From: Rhodohalobacter sulfatireducens
Lineage (GTDB): Bacteria > Bacteroidota > Rhodothermia > Balneolales > Balneolaceae
Direction: 5' to 3'
DNA: 64,000 bases
NCBI RefSeq assembly: GCF_022012475.1
Contig: NZ_JAKLWS010000009.1
Location: 62,001-126,000 of the forward strand
Shown: positions 47,604 through 56,202 of the stretch, in pieces
Layout: every line of letters starts with the position of its first letter
How positions within the stretch are numbered: position 1 is the stretch's first letter
Position numbers and translations under genes: made by a program
The notes under the pieces: model-generated
The model's input: the letters and a program-made list of their open reading frames with translations, nothing else
The model's database searches: none
Told to the model about the DNA's origin: nothing

Positions 47604-47626
47604 AATCGGCTCAGGTGAGCCGATTT
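47604..47626. terminator. Bidirectional hairpin between bshB1 and the EF-G-like gene
   Basis: A perfect 10-bp GC-rich stem, aatcggctca / tgagccgatt (47604-47613 with 47616-47625), has A/T-rich flanks on both sides. It lies 36 bases after bshB1 and 6 bases after the stop of the convergent EF-G-like gene, so it can end both transcripts. Confidence 0.75.
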
Positions 47627-47631
47627 ACATT

Positions 47632-49755
47632 TTAGTGAGCTTCCGCCGCCAACGTTTCTTCAATCACCTGTTTTTGGATATCGTGCGGAACCTGGCCATA
47701 ACTGTGGAATTTCCGCGAGTAGGTAGCACTTCCCTGTGTCATAGATTTGAGTCGAGTTGTGTACTGGTCCAACTCCTGGAGCGGTACAACAGCTTTAACT
47801 TTCTGAATCGATCCTTCAGCATCCATTCCCTGGATTTGGCCTCTGCGAGAACTCAGGTCACTCATCACATCGCCCATATAATCAGCCGGAAGTGTCACTT
47901 CAATTTCATAAAGCGGCTCAAGAAGCTGTGGCTTTGCTTTCATAAAGCCATCTTTAAACGCCATGAGTGCTGCTGTTTTGAAAGCCGCTTCGTTTGAATC
48001 TACGGAGTGCATAGAGCCGTCATAAACAGAAACGCGAATATCCCTGGCCCGACAACCGCTCATGGGTCCGTTTTCCATTTTATCCATAATTCCTTTTAAG
48101 ATGGCCGGCATAAACCGGTTATCAATCACGCCGCCTACAATACAGTTCTGGAATACAAGTTTTCCTCCCCATTCAAGTTCAATTTCCTGGACATCACGAA
48201 CTTTAATGTCCGTTCTATCCGGTATTCCTTCATACCAGGGTTCTATGGATAGATATACTTCAGCAAACTGACCGGCTCCCCCACTCTGTTTTTTATGTTT
48301 GTAATGTGCATCCACTTTTTTGGTGATAGTTTCCCGGTAAGGAATTTTCGGTTTAACGAACTCAACATCCAGATTGTAATTTTCTTTAAGCTGATGAAGA
48401 ATTACATTCAAATGTTCCTCACCCAGTCCATGTAAAATTGTTTGCTGTAGTTCCTGGCTGTGCTCAACTACAAGAGATGGATCTTCTTTTTGAATTTGGT
48501 TGAGCGCGTTACCGAGTTTATCCTCATCCCCCTCAATTTTAAGTTTTATAGCATTTCGAATTGTTGTATCTGGGTACTCAATCTCTGAAAACTCAATTCC
48601 ACTGTCTTTTGGTGCTATAGTGTCACTTGTATGCAGTTCTTTCAGTTTTACGGCAACGGTTAAATCTCCTGCATGTACTTCAGGTACCTCTGTGCGATCA
48701 TGCCCCTGGTTCACATACAAAGATCCAACCCGCACACTGTTCCCGGTTCGCTGATTCACCAAATCCATTCCCGGGGAGATACTTCCGCCCGTAACTTTCA
48801 GATAGGTAAGATCTCCCACATGCATTTCCGAGGATGAACGAAATACAAATGCACTTGGGTCAGAATCAATTGAGATGCCGTAAGAATCTCCATTTTTTAA
48901 TTTCATTTCGGATTCTAAAGGAGAGGGCGCAACATTACCAAGAAAACCTAAAATTCGTCCTGTTCCCATATTTCGGGATGCACAGGCACAAAAAAGTGGA
49001 AAGATGTCCCTGTTTCGAAGGCTCATTTGGAGGCCGTCACGCATTTGGTATTCATCTAGCTCGCCATTTTCAAAGTAGAGATCCAATAGTGTCTCATCAT
49101 TTTCTGCAACGGCTTCAACCAATTCATTATGCAGCAGTTCTGCCTGTGCTTTTTGCGACTCAGGAATAGGTAGTTTATCAGGCCGGCCTCCATCTTCGGG
49201 AAATTCATACATGGTCATTTTTAAAACATCAATAATGGCATGAAAATCATCCCCTTCGCTATATGGATACTGAACCACAACCACTCCGCGGCCAAAATGT
49301 TCTTTTGCCATGTCCACGGCTTTTTGAAAATCCGATTTTTCACTATCTAATTTATTCACTACCAATATTGACGGCAGATTTCGGCTCTCTGCTGCACTCC
49401 AGAACGCATCGGTACCTACTTCAATACCTGCGTCAGAATTCACGACAAACATGGCTGTATCAGCTACATGAAGTGATTCTGAGACCTGTCCCCAAAAATC
49501 ATTGGATCCCGGAGTGTCCATTAAATTCATTTTTGTTCCCCGCCAGTCCAGGTGGAGTAATGATCCATAAATCGATTTCTCTTTATCTTTTTCTATACCG
49601 TGGTAGTCTGATAGTGTATTTTTCCCCTGAATGCTCCCTCTTTTCCTGGAAGATCCGGATTCAAAGATCATTGTCTCAGCAAGTGTTGTTTTACCGGATC
49701 CAGAGTGCCCAAGGAGAGCAACATTTCTAATATTTTTAGGCTCGTATACTTTCAT
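47632..49755 (-). CDS. EF-G-like translational GTPase (paralogue)
   Basis: 707 residues. The GTPase domain has G1 GHSGSGKT (16-23), G3 DTPG (80-83) and G4 NKLD (134-137). EF-G domains II-V follow, including YKHKKQSGGAGQFAEV (domain IV) and GDVMSDLSSRRGQIQGMD (domain V). It is markedly diverged from housekeeping EF-G: the nucleotide-binding histidine-rich AHIDAGKTT is replaced, and switch I is altered. Members of this EF-G-like group occur in many Bacteroidota and Gram-positives beside the true fusA; their function is not settled (ribosome rescue or recycling have been suggested). Single gene. Confidence 0.88.
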   Translation of the reverse strand: MKVYEPKNIRNVALLGHSGSGKTTLAETMIFESGSSRKRGSIQGKNTLSDYHGIEKDKEKSIYGSLLHLDWRGTKMNLMDTPGSNDFWGQVSESLHVADTAMFVVNSDAGIEVGTDAFWSAAESRNLPSILVVNKLDSEKSDFQKAVDMAKEHFGRGVVVVQYPYSEGDDFHAIIDVLKMTMYEFPEDGGRPDKLPIPESQKAQAELLHNELVEAVAENDETLLDLYFENGELDEYQMRDGLQMSLRNRDIFPLFCACASRNMGTGRILGFLGNVAPSPLESEMKLKNGDSYGISIDSDPSAFVFRSSSEMHVGDLTYLKVTGGSISPGMDLVNQRTGNSVRVGSLYVNQGHDRTEVPEVHAGDLTVAVKLKELHTSDTIAPKDSGIEFSEIEYPDTTIRNAIKLKIEGDEDKLGNALNQIQKEDPSLVVEHSQELQQTILHGLGEEHLNVILHQLKENYNLDVEFVKPKIPYRETITKKVDAHYKHKKQSGGAGQFAEVYLSIEPWYEGIPDRTDIKVRDVQEIELEWGGKLVFQNCIVGGVIDNRFMPAILKGIMDKMENGPMSGCRARDIRVSVYDGSMHSVDSNEAAFKTAALMAFKDGFMKAKPQLLEPLYEIEVTLPADYMGDVMSDLSSRRGQIQGMDAEGSIQKVKAVVPLQELDQYTTRLKSMTQGSATYSRKFHSYGQVPHDIQKQVIEETLAAEAH

Positions 49756-49929
49756 TCTAACTCCATTTTTTCTTTTATAACTGCATGTAAGCTCTTCGAT
49801 TTAGCCTTATCATAGAAGGATGAAGAAGAGTCCTCTTTTCAATATGTATTCTTATTAAAATTATACTTTATTTCAGACCGTGAGTCAAAACGGTTTTTAT
49901 AATTTAGCAGGCTTGATGATCAAATCAAC

Positions 49930-50925
49930 ATGAAAAATATTTTACTTCTTCAAACGGGCGGTACAATTGCCATGCATTTCGATCAAAATGGGAATGAACT
50001 GGACCCTGATAAATGGACTGAAGTTCTCTATGGTGAAATGCCGGAACTCTCGAAGATTGCTGAACTCGATATCAAAAAAGTTCTCTTTGAAGACAGCTCA
50101 GATATAAACCGGCACCACTGGAAAAAGTTGAGTCAAGTCGTTGATGATAACTTTGATGATTACGATGGTTTCGTAATTCTGCATGGAACAGATACCATGG
50201 CTTACACTGCTTCTGCACTTTCATTCGCACTACAGAACATCACAAAACCGGTGATTTTGACAGGAAGCCAGGTACCCATGAGTAATATCAGGAGTGATGC
50301 AAGACGAAACCTGATCAACTCGATTGAACTTGCTACATATGGAATTCATGAAGTTACCATCTGTTTTAATGATCACCTCTACCGTGGTAACAGAAGCACA
50401 AAAATGAGTATTGGTGATTTTGATGCCTTTACATCTCCAAACTACCCTCCTCTTGCCGAAGTTGGAATTCGGATAGAATTGTCAGAAAGTTTACTTGAAA
50501 ATCACACAGGGAAGAGAAAATTATATTCCGATTTCGATGATTCTGTCCAAGTGATAAAAATTTATCCTAACCTGAACCCATCTTTCTTGCACTCTATGGA
50601 CCTGAGTCATACGAAAGCAGTTATCCTTGAAGCGTTTGGCAGCGGAAATATTCCAAGTAAAGGTCCCTACAACCTGCTTCCTTTCGTAAAAAAATGTATT
50701 GATCAAAATTGCCATGTTCTTGTAAACTCCCAGGCTGCTTATGATTCTGTGGATTTAACTCATTATGCAAGTGGTAAAGCCCTAAAAAAGATGGGGGCAC
50801 TCAGTTCAGGCGAGATGACATTGGAAGCAACTTTAACGAAAACCATGAATTTACTGGCTCGCAATCTTTCTGATTCCGAATTTATTAATACATTCCATAG
50901 ATCAATTGCCGGTGAGAGAGACTGA
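49930..50925 (+). CDS. ansA: Type I (cytoplasmic) L-asparaginase
   Basis: 331 residues, the usual length. It hydrolyses asparagine to aspartate and ammonia. Catalytic Thr12 is in QTGGTIA, and the second catalytic set Thr87-Asp88 in LHGTDTM; the TGSQVPM and RSDARRNL stretches are typical. No signal peptide, so cytoplasmic. Divergent from the EF-G-like gene with a 174-base spacer. A 104-base gap leads to the exonuclease gene, so co-transcription is uncertain. Confidence 0.93.
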   Translation: MKNILLLQTGGTIAMHFDQNGNELDPDKWTEVLYGEMPELSKIAELDIKKVLFEDSSDINRHHWKKLSQVVDDNFDDYDGFVILHGTDTMAYTASALSFALQNITKPVILTGSQVPMSNIRSDARRNLINSIELATYGIHEVTICFNDHLYRGNRSTKMSIGDFDAFTSPNYPPLAEVGIRIELSESLLENHTGKRKLYSDFDDSVQVIKIYPNLNPSFLHSMDLSHTKAVILEAFGSGNIPSKGPYNLLPFVKKCIDQNCHVLVNSQAAYDSVDLTHYASGKALKKMGALSSGEMTLEATLTKTMNLLARNLSDSEFINTFHRSIAGERD

Positions 50926-51077
50926 GCGGTAACAATGTAGGGTCTGATTTCAGGCGGTTGTTGAGTTATAGAACTTCAAATGTTTCGGATCTGAAGAATT
51001 AACAGAAGACTTTGAGACCTTAAGCAATCTTGAAGTTTCAATTAAATGCTAAGCTTGGTAAATCTATAATAGAACGT

Positions 51078-51791
51078 ATGTTTTTTGTATTTGATGTTGA
51101 AACCGTGCCGGATTTCCAATTCATTAGAAATGTTGTTAGCGAACCTGATCTCGACGAAGACGAGTTGTTGGTTCTGGCCAGTGAGGAATTGGCTCGAAAT
51201 GCATCGGGGTTCTTACCTCCGATGTACCACAGGATGATCTCATGGGTTGGTCTTTGGGTTGAAAACGGCGGTAAACCTCTTAAAAAAATTGGCTGGCATG
51301 GAGAGGATGAAAAAGAAGGGCTAAACGAACTATTCGATGCACTTCTCACCTACAAGGATTTTGGTTTGATTCATCACAATGGGCGCGGGTTTGATCTGCC
51401 TTTGATCACTTACAGAGCAATGAAGCATAACCTGCAGATGCCTGTGCGGCTGAACCACTACGACATCCGCTATCGGTTCAGTAAAGTAAACATAGACCTG
51501 ATGGACGAATTTAGTAATTATGGAGCAAGTTCATATCCCAAATTAAAGCACCTTGGACAATTGATTGGAGTCCCCTTCAAGCAAACTGCTGAAGGAAACG
51601 AAGTATTGAAGATGTATCGGGAGGAGAAACTTGAAGAGATTGAGCATTACTGCTATGAAGATGTAATGGCAACATATGTCGTTTGGTTACAGATGAAATA
51701 TACCGTCGGTGATATTACGAAAGAGGTCTATGAAAATTTAAATGAGAGAGCGATAGGTAAACTGAAAGAAATTCAAGCGGATAGCGATTAA
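51078..51791 (+). CDS. PolB-like 3'-5' exonuclease (DEDDy)
   Basis: 237 residues from the ATG at 51078, which places the start directly before the first catalytic motif FDVETVPD as in homologues. The frame is open from an upstream ATG at 51030 (16 extra residues). DEDDy motifs: Exo I DVETVPD, Exo II HNGRGFDLPLI, Exo III CYEDVMATYVVW with the Tyr-x-x-x-Asp pair. The family is the predicted exonuclease related to the PolB proofreading domain, found as a stand-alone protein. It probably trims DNA or RNA 3' ends. Followed after 18 bases by the GT-C-like gene. Confidence 0.87.
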   Translation: MFFVFDVETVPDFQFIRNVVSEPDLDEDELLVLASEELARNASGFLPPMYHRMISWVGLWVENGGKPLKKIGWHGEDEKEGLNELFDALLTYKDFGLIHHNGRGFDLPLITYRAMKHNLQMPVRLNHYDIRYRFSKVNIDLMDEFSNYGASSYPKLKHLGQLIGVPFKQTAEGNEVLKMYREEKLEEIEHYCYEDVMATYVVWLQMKYTVGDITKEVYENLNERAIGKLKEIQADSD

Positions 51792-51810
51792 CAGACATTT
51801 CAGAAATACC

Positions 51811-52962
51811 TTGAATAATATTAGGAAAACACTAAAACTAATTGATACAAAATATTTTACGGTATTTTGGTCAATCATATTAGTCGCTTTATCACTCAGA
51901 ATATTTATATCGTTTTTTACCGGTTTATCTTGGTATTCTGTCGATTCATATACATACCTGGATATGGCAGATGCAATATTGAATGGAGAGCCCTATTCAC
52001 GTTTCCCCAATGGTCTTCCACTCTTAATTGCTGGTTTAAAAATATTTTTACCGACTTCATGGATTCCTGCTTCTATTATTTGGACAAATATTCTCGCATC
52101 TACGGCTGCAGTTGGTTTGACAATAGGAATTTCAAAAAAAATTACAGGAAACACTTTTTTAGCGTGTTTAGCCGGGCTTATTCTTGCAATTTATCCCAAC
52201 CAGCTGAACTACGTCAGGCAAATTCTGACTGAAGCACCTGCTACTTTTTTTCTCGTATTCCATGTATACCTATTTTTCCACAGAAGGTACTTTAGTTCGG
52301 CTGCCATCCTATTTATTGCAGTCCTGTTTCGTTCAAGTCTCTTACCACTAATTCCGTTAATGCTGATCTTTGCATTTGCCTTTGAAAGGTCGGGAAATCC
52401 AAAGATACCCATTTTAAAATTTATTGGAGGTTTAGTGTCTATCACTTTGATATATATGCTATTCGTGATATTTGAAATAGTAAAACCTTCCGCAAACCTG
52501 AGTGCGAACCTACTCATCTCAATAAGTTCTTACGGCGGCAATATTGACTATACTCTTTCGGGATTTACGAACGCAGAACTAGATTCAGCTTTGAATACTT
52601 ATTTCACCTTTGCTGTCGAACATCCCTGGGAGTACATTAAACAACGAATATTATCATTCAATGAGTTGTGGGGCTGGCCGTCAACCGGGGAACCACAGAG
52701 AAGTTTCGCCAAAAAATTACTTATTGCTTTACGTATCCCTTTCTTTATCGGTGCTGTGGTTGCTTTCTGTCAAAATTTAAAAAAACCAGAGATATGGGTT
52801 CTATTCTCTCCGGTTCTTATTATTACTGCAATTCATACAATGTTTTTCTCAACAACCCGGTTTAGTTACGTTGCAGAGCCGTTTATCATAATTTTGACCC
52901 TTATTTTGCTGGAAAGTATCTACAAGAAGTGGTTTAATAAGGCTAAATATCTAAGCGTCTGA
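51811..52962 (+). CDS. GT-C/PMT-like polytopic glycosyltransferase-type membrane protein
   Basis: 383 residues, about nine to ten membrane segments, starting with TTG at 51811. The next in-frame ATG lies beyond the first helix, which supports TTG. The first periplasmic loop carries WYSVDSYTYLDMADAIL with an acidic pair after helix 1, as in ArnT/PMT-type GT-C enzymes, then FPNGLPLLI. Its 3' end overlaps the convergent dprE2 gene by 20 bases. Beside a polyprenyl-phospho-arabinose pathway, it is a candidate transferase that uses that lipid-linked sugar at the periplasmic face; this is inference, since no arabinosyltransferase motif can be named. Confidence 0.7.
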   Translation: MNNIRKTLKLIDTKYFTVFWSIILVALSLRIFISFFTGLSWYSVDSYTYLDMADAILNGEPYSRFPNGLPLLIAGLKIFLPTSWIPASIIWTNILASTAAVGLTIGISKKITGNTFLACLAGLILAIYPNQLNYVRQILTEAPATFFLVFHVYLFFHRRYFSSAAILFIAVLFRSSLLPLIPLMLIFAFAFERSGNPKIPILKFIGGLVSITLIYMLFVIFEIVKPSANLSANLLISISSYGGNIDYTLSGFTNAELDSALNTYFTFAVEHPWEYIKQRILSFNELWGWPSTGEPQRSFAKKLLIALRIPFFIGAVVAFCQNLKKPEIWVLFSPVLIITAIHTMFFSTTRFSYVAEPFIIILTLILLESIYKKWFNKAKYLSV

Positions 52963-53680
52963 AAATCGTCTCAGGAATAGACTTGACTATGAACATGATC
53001 AGTCGCCAAACCGGGTATACATAAATGATGTTTCTCTTTTTGAGTATTCCCTTGTAAATGGCTATTCCAACATCTTTGGGATCTGCAGTTATCATCCCGG
53101 GCAGATCTCTATTCAATGTCATTTTTGTTCTTACAAATCCGGGCTTTACCGTCATTACGTGAATATCAACTTTGTAAAGCCTTTGTCTTAACCCTGATAA
53201 ATAAGCGGAAAAACCGGCCTTTGAGGACCCATAAATATAGTTTTCTTGTCTTCCTCTTTCACCCGCTACAGAACTGATTCCCACAATGAAACCGGTTTTA
53301 CGTTCAGTAAAGTCTTCAGCAATAATCTCCAGGATACTTACCGCACCCGTAAAATTTGTATCCAGTGTTTTCTTTGCTTCACCGAAGTTTTTTTGAGCAC
53401 GTTGCTGATCCCCCAAATATCCAAAAGCCAGGATAACTCCATCTGGTTTATATGGCAGATTTTCGTAGAAAGAGTTATGGCTCTTGAAATCTGAAGCGTC
53501 AAATTCAAATGTTTTTACCCGGACCTGATGCTTGATCTCGATATCAGACGCAACCTTATTAAGATTTGAAATATCTCTCGATGCCAGCAGCAGATTCCAA
53601 CTGTTTTTCGCAAATTGATGAGCCGTTTCTACCGCTATATCACTATTCGCCCCTAAAATTAACAGCCAACGATCATTCAT
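52943..53680 (-). CDS. dprE2: DprE2-like short-chain reductase
   Basis: 245 residues. Rossmann motif LGANSDIA at 8-15, catalytic Ser in ISSVAGERG and the YGSSK motif (Tyr-x-x-x-Lys). Together with DprE1 it epimerises polyprenyl-phospho-ribose to the arabinose form: DprE1 oxidises C2, DprE2 reduces the keto intermediate. The C-terminus has a hydrophobic helix (WRLIMFIVKSIPE), which fits a membrane-bound substrate. Overlaps dprE1 by 4 bases. The assignment rests on the operon and on similarity to DprE2 in the SDR core. Confidence 0.87.
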   Translation of the reverse strand: MNDRWLLILGANSDIAVETAHQFAKNSWNLLLASRDISNLNKVASDIEIKHQVRVKTFEFDASDFKSHNSFYENLPYKPDGVILAFGYLGDQQRAQKNFGEAKKTLDTNFTGAVSILEIIAEDFTERKTGFIVGISSVAGERGRQENYIYGSSKAGFSAYLSGLRQRLYKVDIHVMTVKPGFVRTKMTLNRDLPGMITADPKDVGIAIYKGILKKRNIIYVYPVWRLIMFIVKSIPETIFRRLDI

Positions 53681-54975
53681 AAATTCAATCGTTTTGATTG
53701 AAGAGAATTAAAAAGTTCATTCATACCGTAGTGTTCTCGAATCGAACGAAATTTATCTGCTTTTGGGTAACCTGAGTCAAAAACCTCCTCACTCATCCTG
53801 GAATCTTTGGCAAGATAGATACGTCCACCCCATTCAGTTATTTTTTTATCCAGATCATTCAATAACGACAAAATTTTATCATCAACTTTAAAATCCAATG
53901 CCAGTGTGTACCCTTCCATCGGGAATGAAAGTAAGTTTTTATTCTGCTTTCCAAAAAGTTTTAAAACTCCCAACGGTGAATAAACGTTGTTTCTTTGTAA
54001 ATAAGTTAAAATCTCTTTAATGCCTTCAAAACTATTTTCTTTAGGAAGTACGAATTGATACTGCAGAGGCCCTTTCTGCCCATAAAGTCGGTTCCAATTC
54101 TTCAATTTATCCAACGGATAGAAGAAAGAATCTACGCTGACTTTACTGTTGCTTACTTTTTTAAAGTTTTTATTGTAGTAGAACTGATTAAATAATTTGA
54201 TACTACCGTTATTAATTAGGAAAGACGGAAACGCAATAGGCACTTCAAAATTACCCGGAGGTTTATAATTAAAATCACCGACGTCATTAAAGTGTCCAAC
54301 ATTCAATAAACCTCTTCCCAAAGAATCACCGGTGGCTGTGCAATCCATCCAGGCTACTGAGTATGGTTCATCAGAAAATTTTTCAAATGCCTGGAAGGTC
54401 TCTCTTAATGAAGCTGTTTTTATGACCTGTTGCGAAATAGTACTTGACTGAACCTTTTGCAGCTTGATCGTGGCTTTCAAAATAATACCGGTTAATCCCA
54501 TTCCGCCGCATGTAGCATGAAAAAGCTCTTTATTTTCACTTCTGGAACAAGTTTTCACAGATCCGTTTGGAAGCATCAATGAAAACTCAGAAACAGATTC
54601 ACTGAAAGCTCCGGTTTGATGATGATTTTTACCGTGAACATCGCTCGCAATAGCCCCACCGACCGTAACAAATTTAGTTCCGGGTGAGACTTTTAAAAAC
54701 CAACCACGAGGCAAAAATGTTTTTAAGATTTCAGATAAGAGCACTCCACCTTCGCAGGTTAACCGACCACTGACTTGATCAAACTGAAGCATTCTTTTAG
54801 CCGGTCGCATTTTTAAAATTGATTCAGAGAGTGCACTGTCTCCATAGCTCCGGCCAAACCCATGTGCAATGATTGGTTCATGCTTGTCAATACTCTTAAA
54901 GAGGGAATCTTCTGAATGGTAGTGTATGATATCAGAGTCAATAACCGGGTAACGTCCCCAACCAGAAATTTTCAT
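53677..54975 (-). CDS. dprE1: DprE1-like FAD-dependent polyprenyl-phospho-ribose oxidase
   Basis: 432 residues. The FAD domain has HGFGRSYGDSAL (38-49) and VGGAIASDVHGKNHH (105-119), both close to mycobacterial DprE1. Catalytic Lys390 is in YLAKDSR. The residue matching Cys387 of M. tuberculosis, the target of benzothiazinones, is Ala359 in EGYTLALDF. It oxidises decaprenyl- or another polyprenyl-phospho-ribose at C2. Middle gene of ubiA-dprE1-dprE2 (1-base gap before, 4-base overlap after). Organisms with this set outside Actinobacteria are known; here the acceptor is unknown. Confidence 0.92.
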   Translation of the reverse strand: MKISGWGRYPVIDSDIIHYHSEDSLFKSIDKHEPIIAHGFGRSYGDSALSESILKMRPAKRMLQFDQVSGRLTCEGGVLLSEILKTFLPRGWFLKVSPGTKFVTVGGAIASDVHGKNHHQTGAFSESVSEFSLMLPNGSVKTCSRSENKELFHATCGGMGLTGIILKATIKLQKVQSSTISQQVIKTASLRETFQAFEKFSDEPYSVAWMDCTATGDSLGRGLLNVGHFNDVGDFNYKPPGNFEVPIAFPSFLINNGSIKLFNQFYYNKNFKKVSNSKVSVDSFFYPLDKLKNWNRLYGQKGPLQYQFVLPKENSFEGIKEILTYLQRNNVYSPLGVLKLFGKQNKNLLSFPMEGYTLALDFKVDDKILSLLNDLDKKITEWGGRIYLAKDSRMSEEVFDSGYPKADKFRSIREHYGMNELFNSLQSKRLNL

Positions 54976-54976
54976 A

Positions 54977-55852
54977 TCAGAAAGAAAAAATTAGAAAACT
55001 TATTAGCCAGCAAATTATAGTTACCTGTAGAAAAATGTCTTTAATCACCAGGTATGTTGGATTCCCACTTCGGTTTTCTACGAACGTGATTTGCATATAC
55101 CGCAAAATACCTATGACGACAAAACCGGAAGTCAAGTAGATATTTTCGGAGGCCAGCCTGTCAATAACATCCTCAGACATAGTATACATGATGTAGGCCA
55201 CGGTTGTAACACCAGCCATAAATACCATGCCTGCGTTGATCATTTCAAGATTATAACCGTCTGCATTTTTCCGGGTTTTGATACCATCATCTCCAAGTAA
55301 AACGTCATCTCTTCTTTTTGCAAGTGCCAAAAATAAAGCCAACAGAAATGTTACCAAAACGATCCAATTGGTTGGCGTTACATCTATAAGTTCAGCCCCG
55401 GCATAAATCCTTAGAACAAACCCAACAGCAATGAGAGTGATATCTAAAATGGAGATCTGTTTTAACTTTAATGAGTAAGCTAAAATCATAATTACATATA
55501 TCCCCAAAACCGTTAGGAAAGTTGTATCGAGAAGTGCAGCCCCGCTGAGAGCTACTGTAAGCAGAACAATCGCAAATAAAACGGCAGATCTTGTACCTAT
55601 CTTTCCGGCGGCTACAGGTCGATATTTTTTCTCAGGATGTTGGCGATCCTCCACACGGTCAAAAACATCATTAATGGAATAGAGTCCGCTTGATGCAAGC
55701 GAAAAAAGAATAAATCCTCCAAGTACAGCGGCAATATTTTCCGGGGAGTATTGATAGCTGAAGAAGAGCGGTGCGAACAAGAACAAGTTCTTTATCCACT
55801 GTTGTGGACGCATCAATTTTAAGTAATGAATCATGCTTTCTGTCAATTTCAC
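54977..55852 (-). CDS. UbiA-family polyprenyl-phosphate phosphoribosyltransferase (DPPR synthase type)
   Basis: 291 residues, about eight to nine membrane segments. The first Asp-rich motif NDVFDRVEDRQHP (61-73), followed by KKYRPVAAG, is the form found in decaprenylphosphoryl-5-phosphoribose synthase (Rv3806c) and not in menaquinone UbiA. It moves phosphoribose from PRPP to a polyprenyl phosphate. First gene of the operon with dprE1 and dprE2. A phosphatase for the phospho-ribosyl intermediate is not in the window. Confidence 0.9.
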   Translation of the reverse strand: MKLTESMIHYLKLMRPQQWIKNLFLFAPLFFSYQYSPENIAAVLGGFILFSLASSGLYSINDVFDRVEDRQHPEKKYRPVAAGKIGTRSAVLFAIVLLTVALSGAALLDTTFLTVLGIYVIMILAYSLKLKQISILDITLIAVGFVLRIYAGAELIDVTPTNWIVLVTFLLALFLALAKRRDDVLLGDDGIKTRKNADGYNLEMINAGMVFMAGVTTVAYIMYTMSEDVIDRLASENIYLTSGFVVIGILRYMQITFVENRSGNPTYLVIKDIFLQVTIICWLISFLIFSF

Positions 55853-55883
55853 CTCAAATCCACAATATTCAAATATGTTAACC

Positions 55884-56156
55884 TTACTTTCTACCCGTTA
55901 ACAATCCCACAACAACTACGAAAACAACTGACCCGATAATTGACCAAATGATTGGGAATTGACGTCCGCCAACTTCAATGCTGAAAATTTCAGGTAATCC
56001 TAATTGAGTGCTTAACCAAGACCCAAGCAACGCTCCGATAAAACCCACTACAATTGAAACGACACATCCTCCGCGGGAGTAACCTGCAATAGCCTGCCCT
56101 ATAGATCCGCAAATTCCGGCGATTAACAGTAAAAGCAAAAATTCAATAAGTCCCAT
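55884..56156 (-). CDS. GlsB/YeaQ/YmgE family stress-response membrane protein
   Basis: 90 residues, three membrane segments with Gly-rich helices (GICGSIGQAI, GFIGALLGSWL, IIGSVVFVVVVGLL). Typical transglycosylase-associated-protein family, slightly extended by a short loop (LPEIFSIEVGGRQ) between helices 2 and 3. Inner membrane; linked to general stress in other bacteria. Own unit or co-transcribed with the neighbouring minus-strand genes (31 bases to ubiA, 46 to ggt). Confidence 0.92.
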   Translation of the reverse strand: MGLIEFLLLLLIAGICGSIGQAIAGYSRGGCVVSIVVGFIGALLGSWLSTQLGLPEIFSIEVGGRQFPIIWSIIGSVVFVVVVGLLTGRK

Positions 56157-56202
56157 AATCTATGCCTCAAAGTACTTTTTATTAATGTAAAATAATTGTG
56201 AT

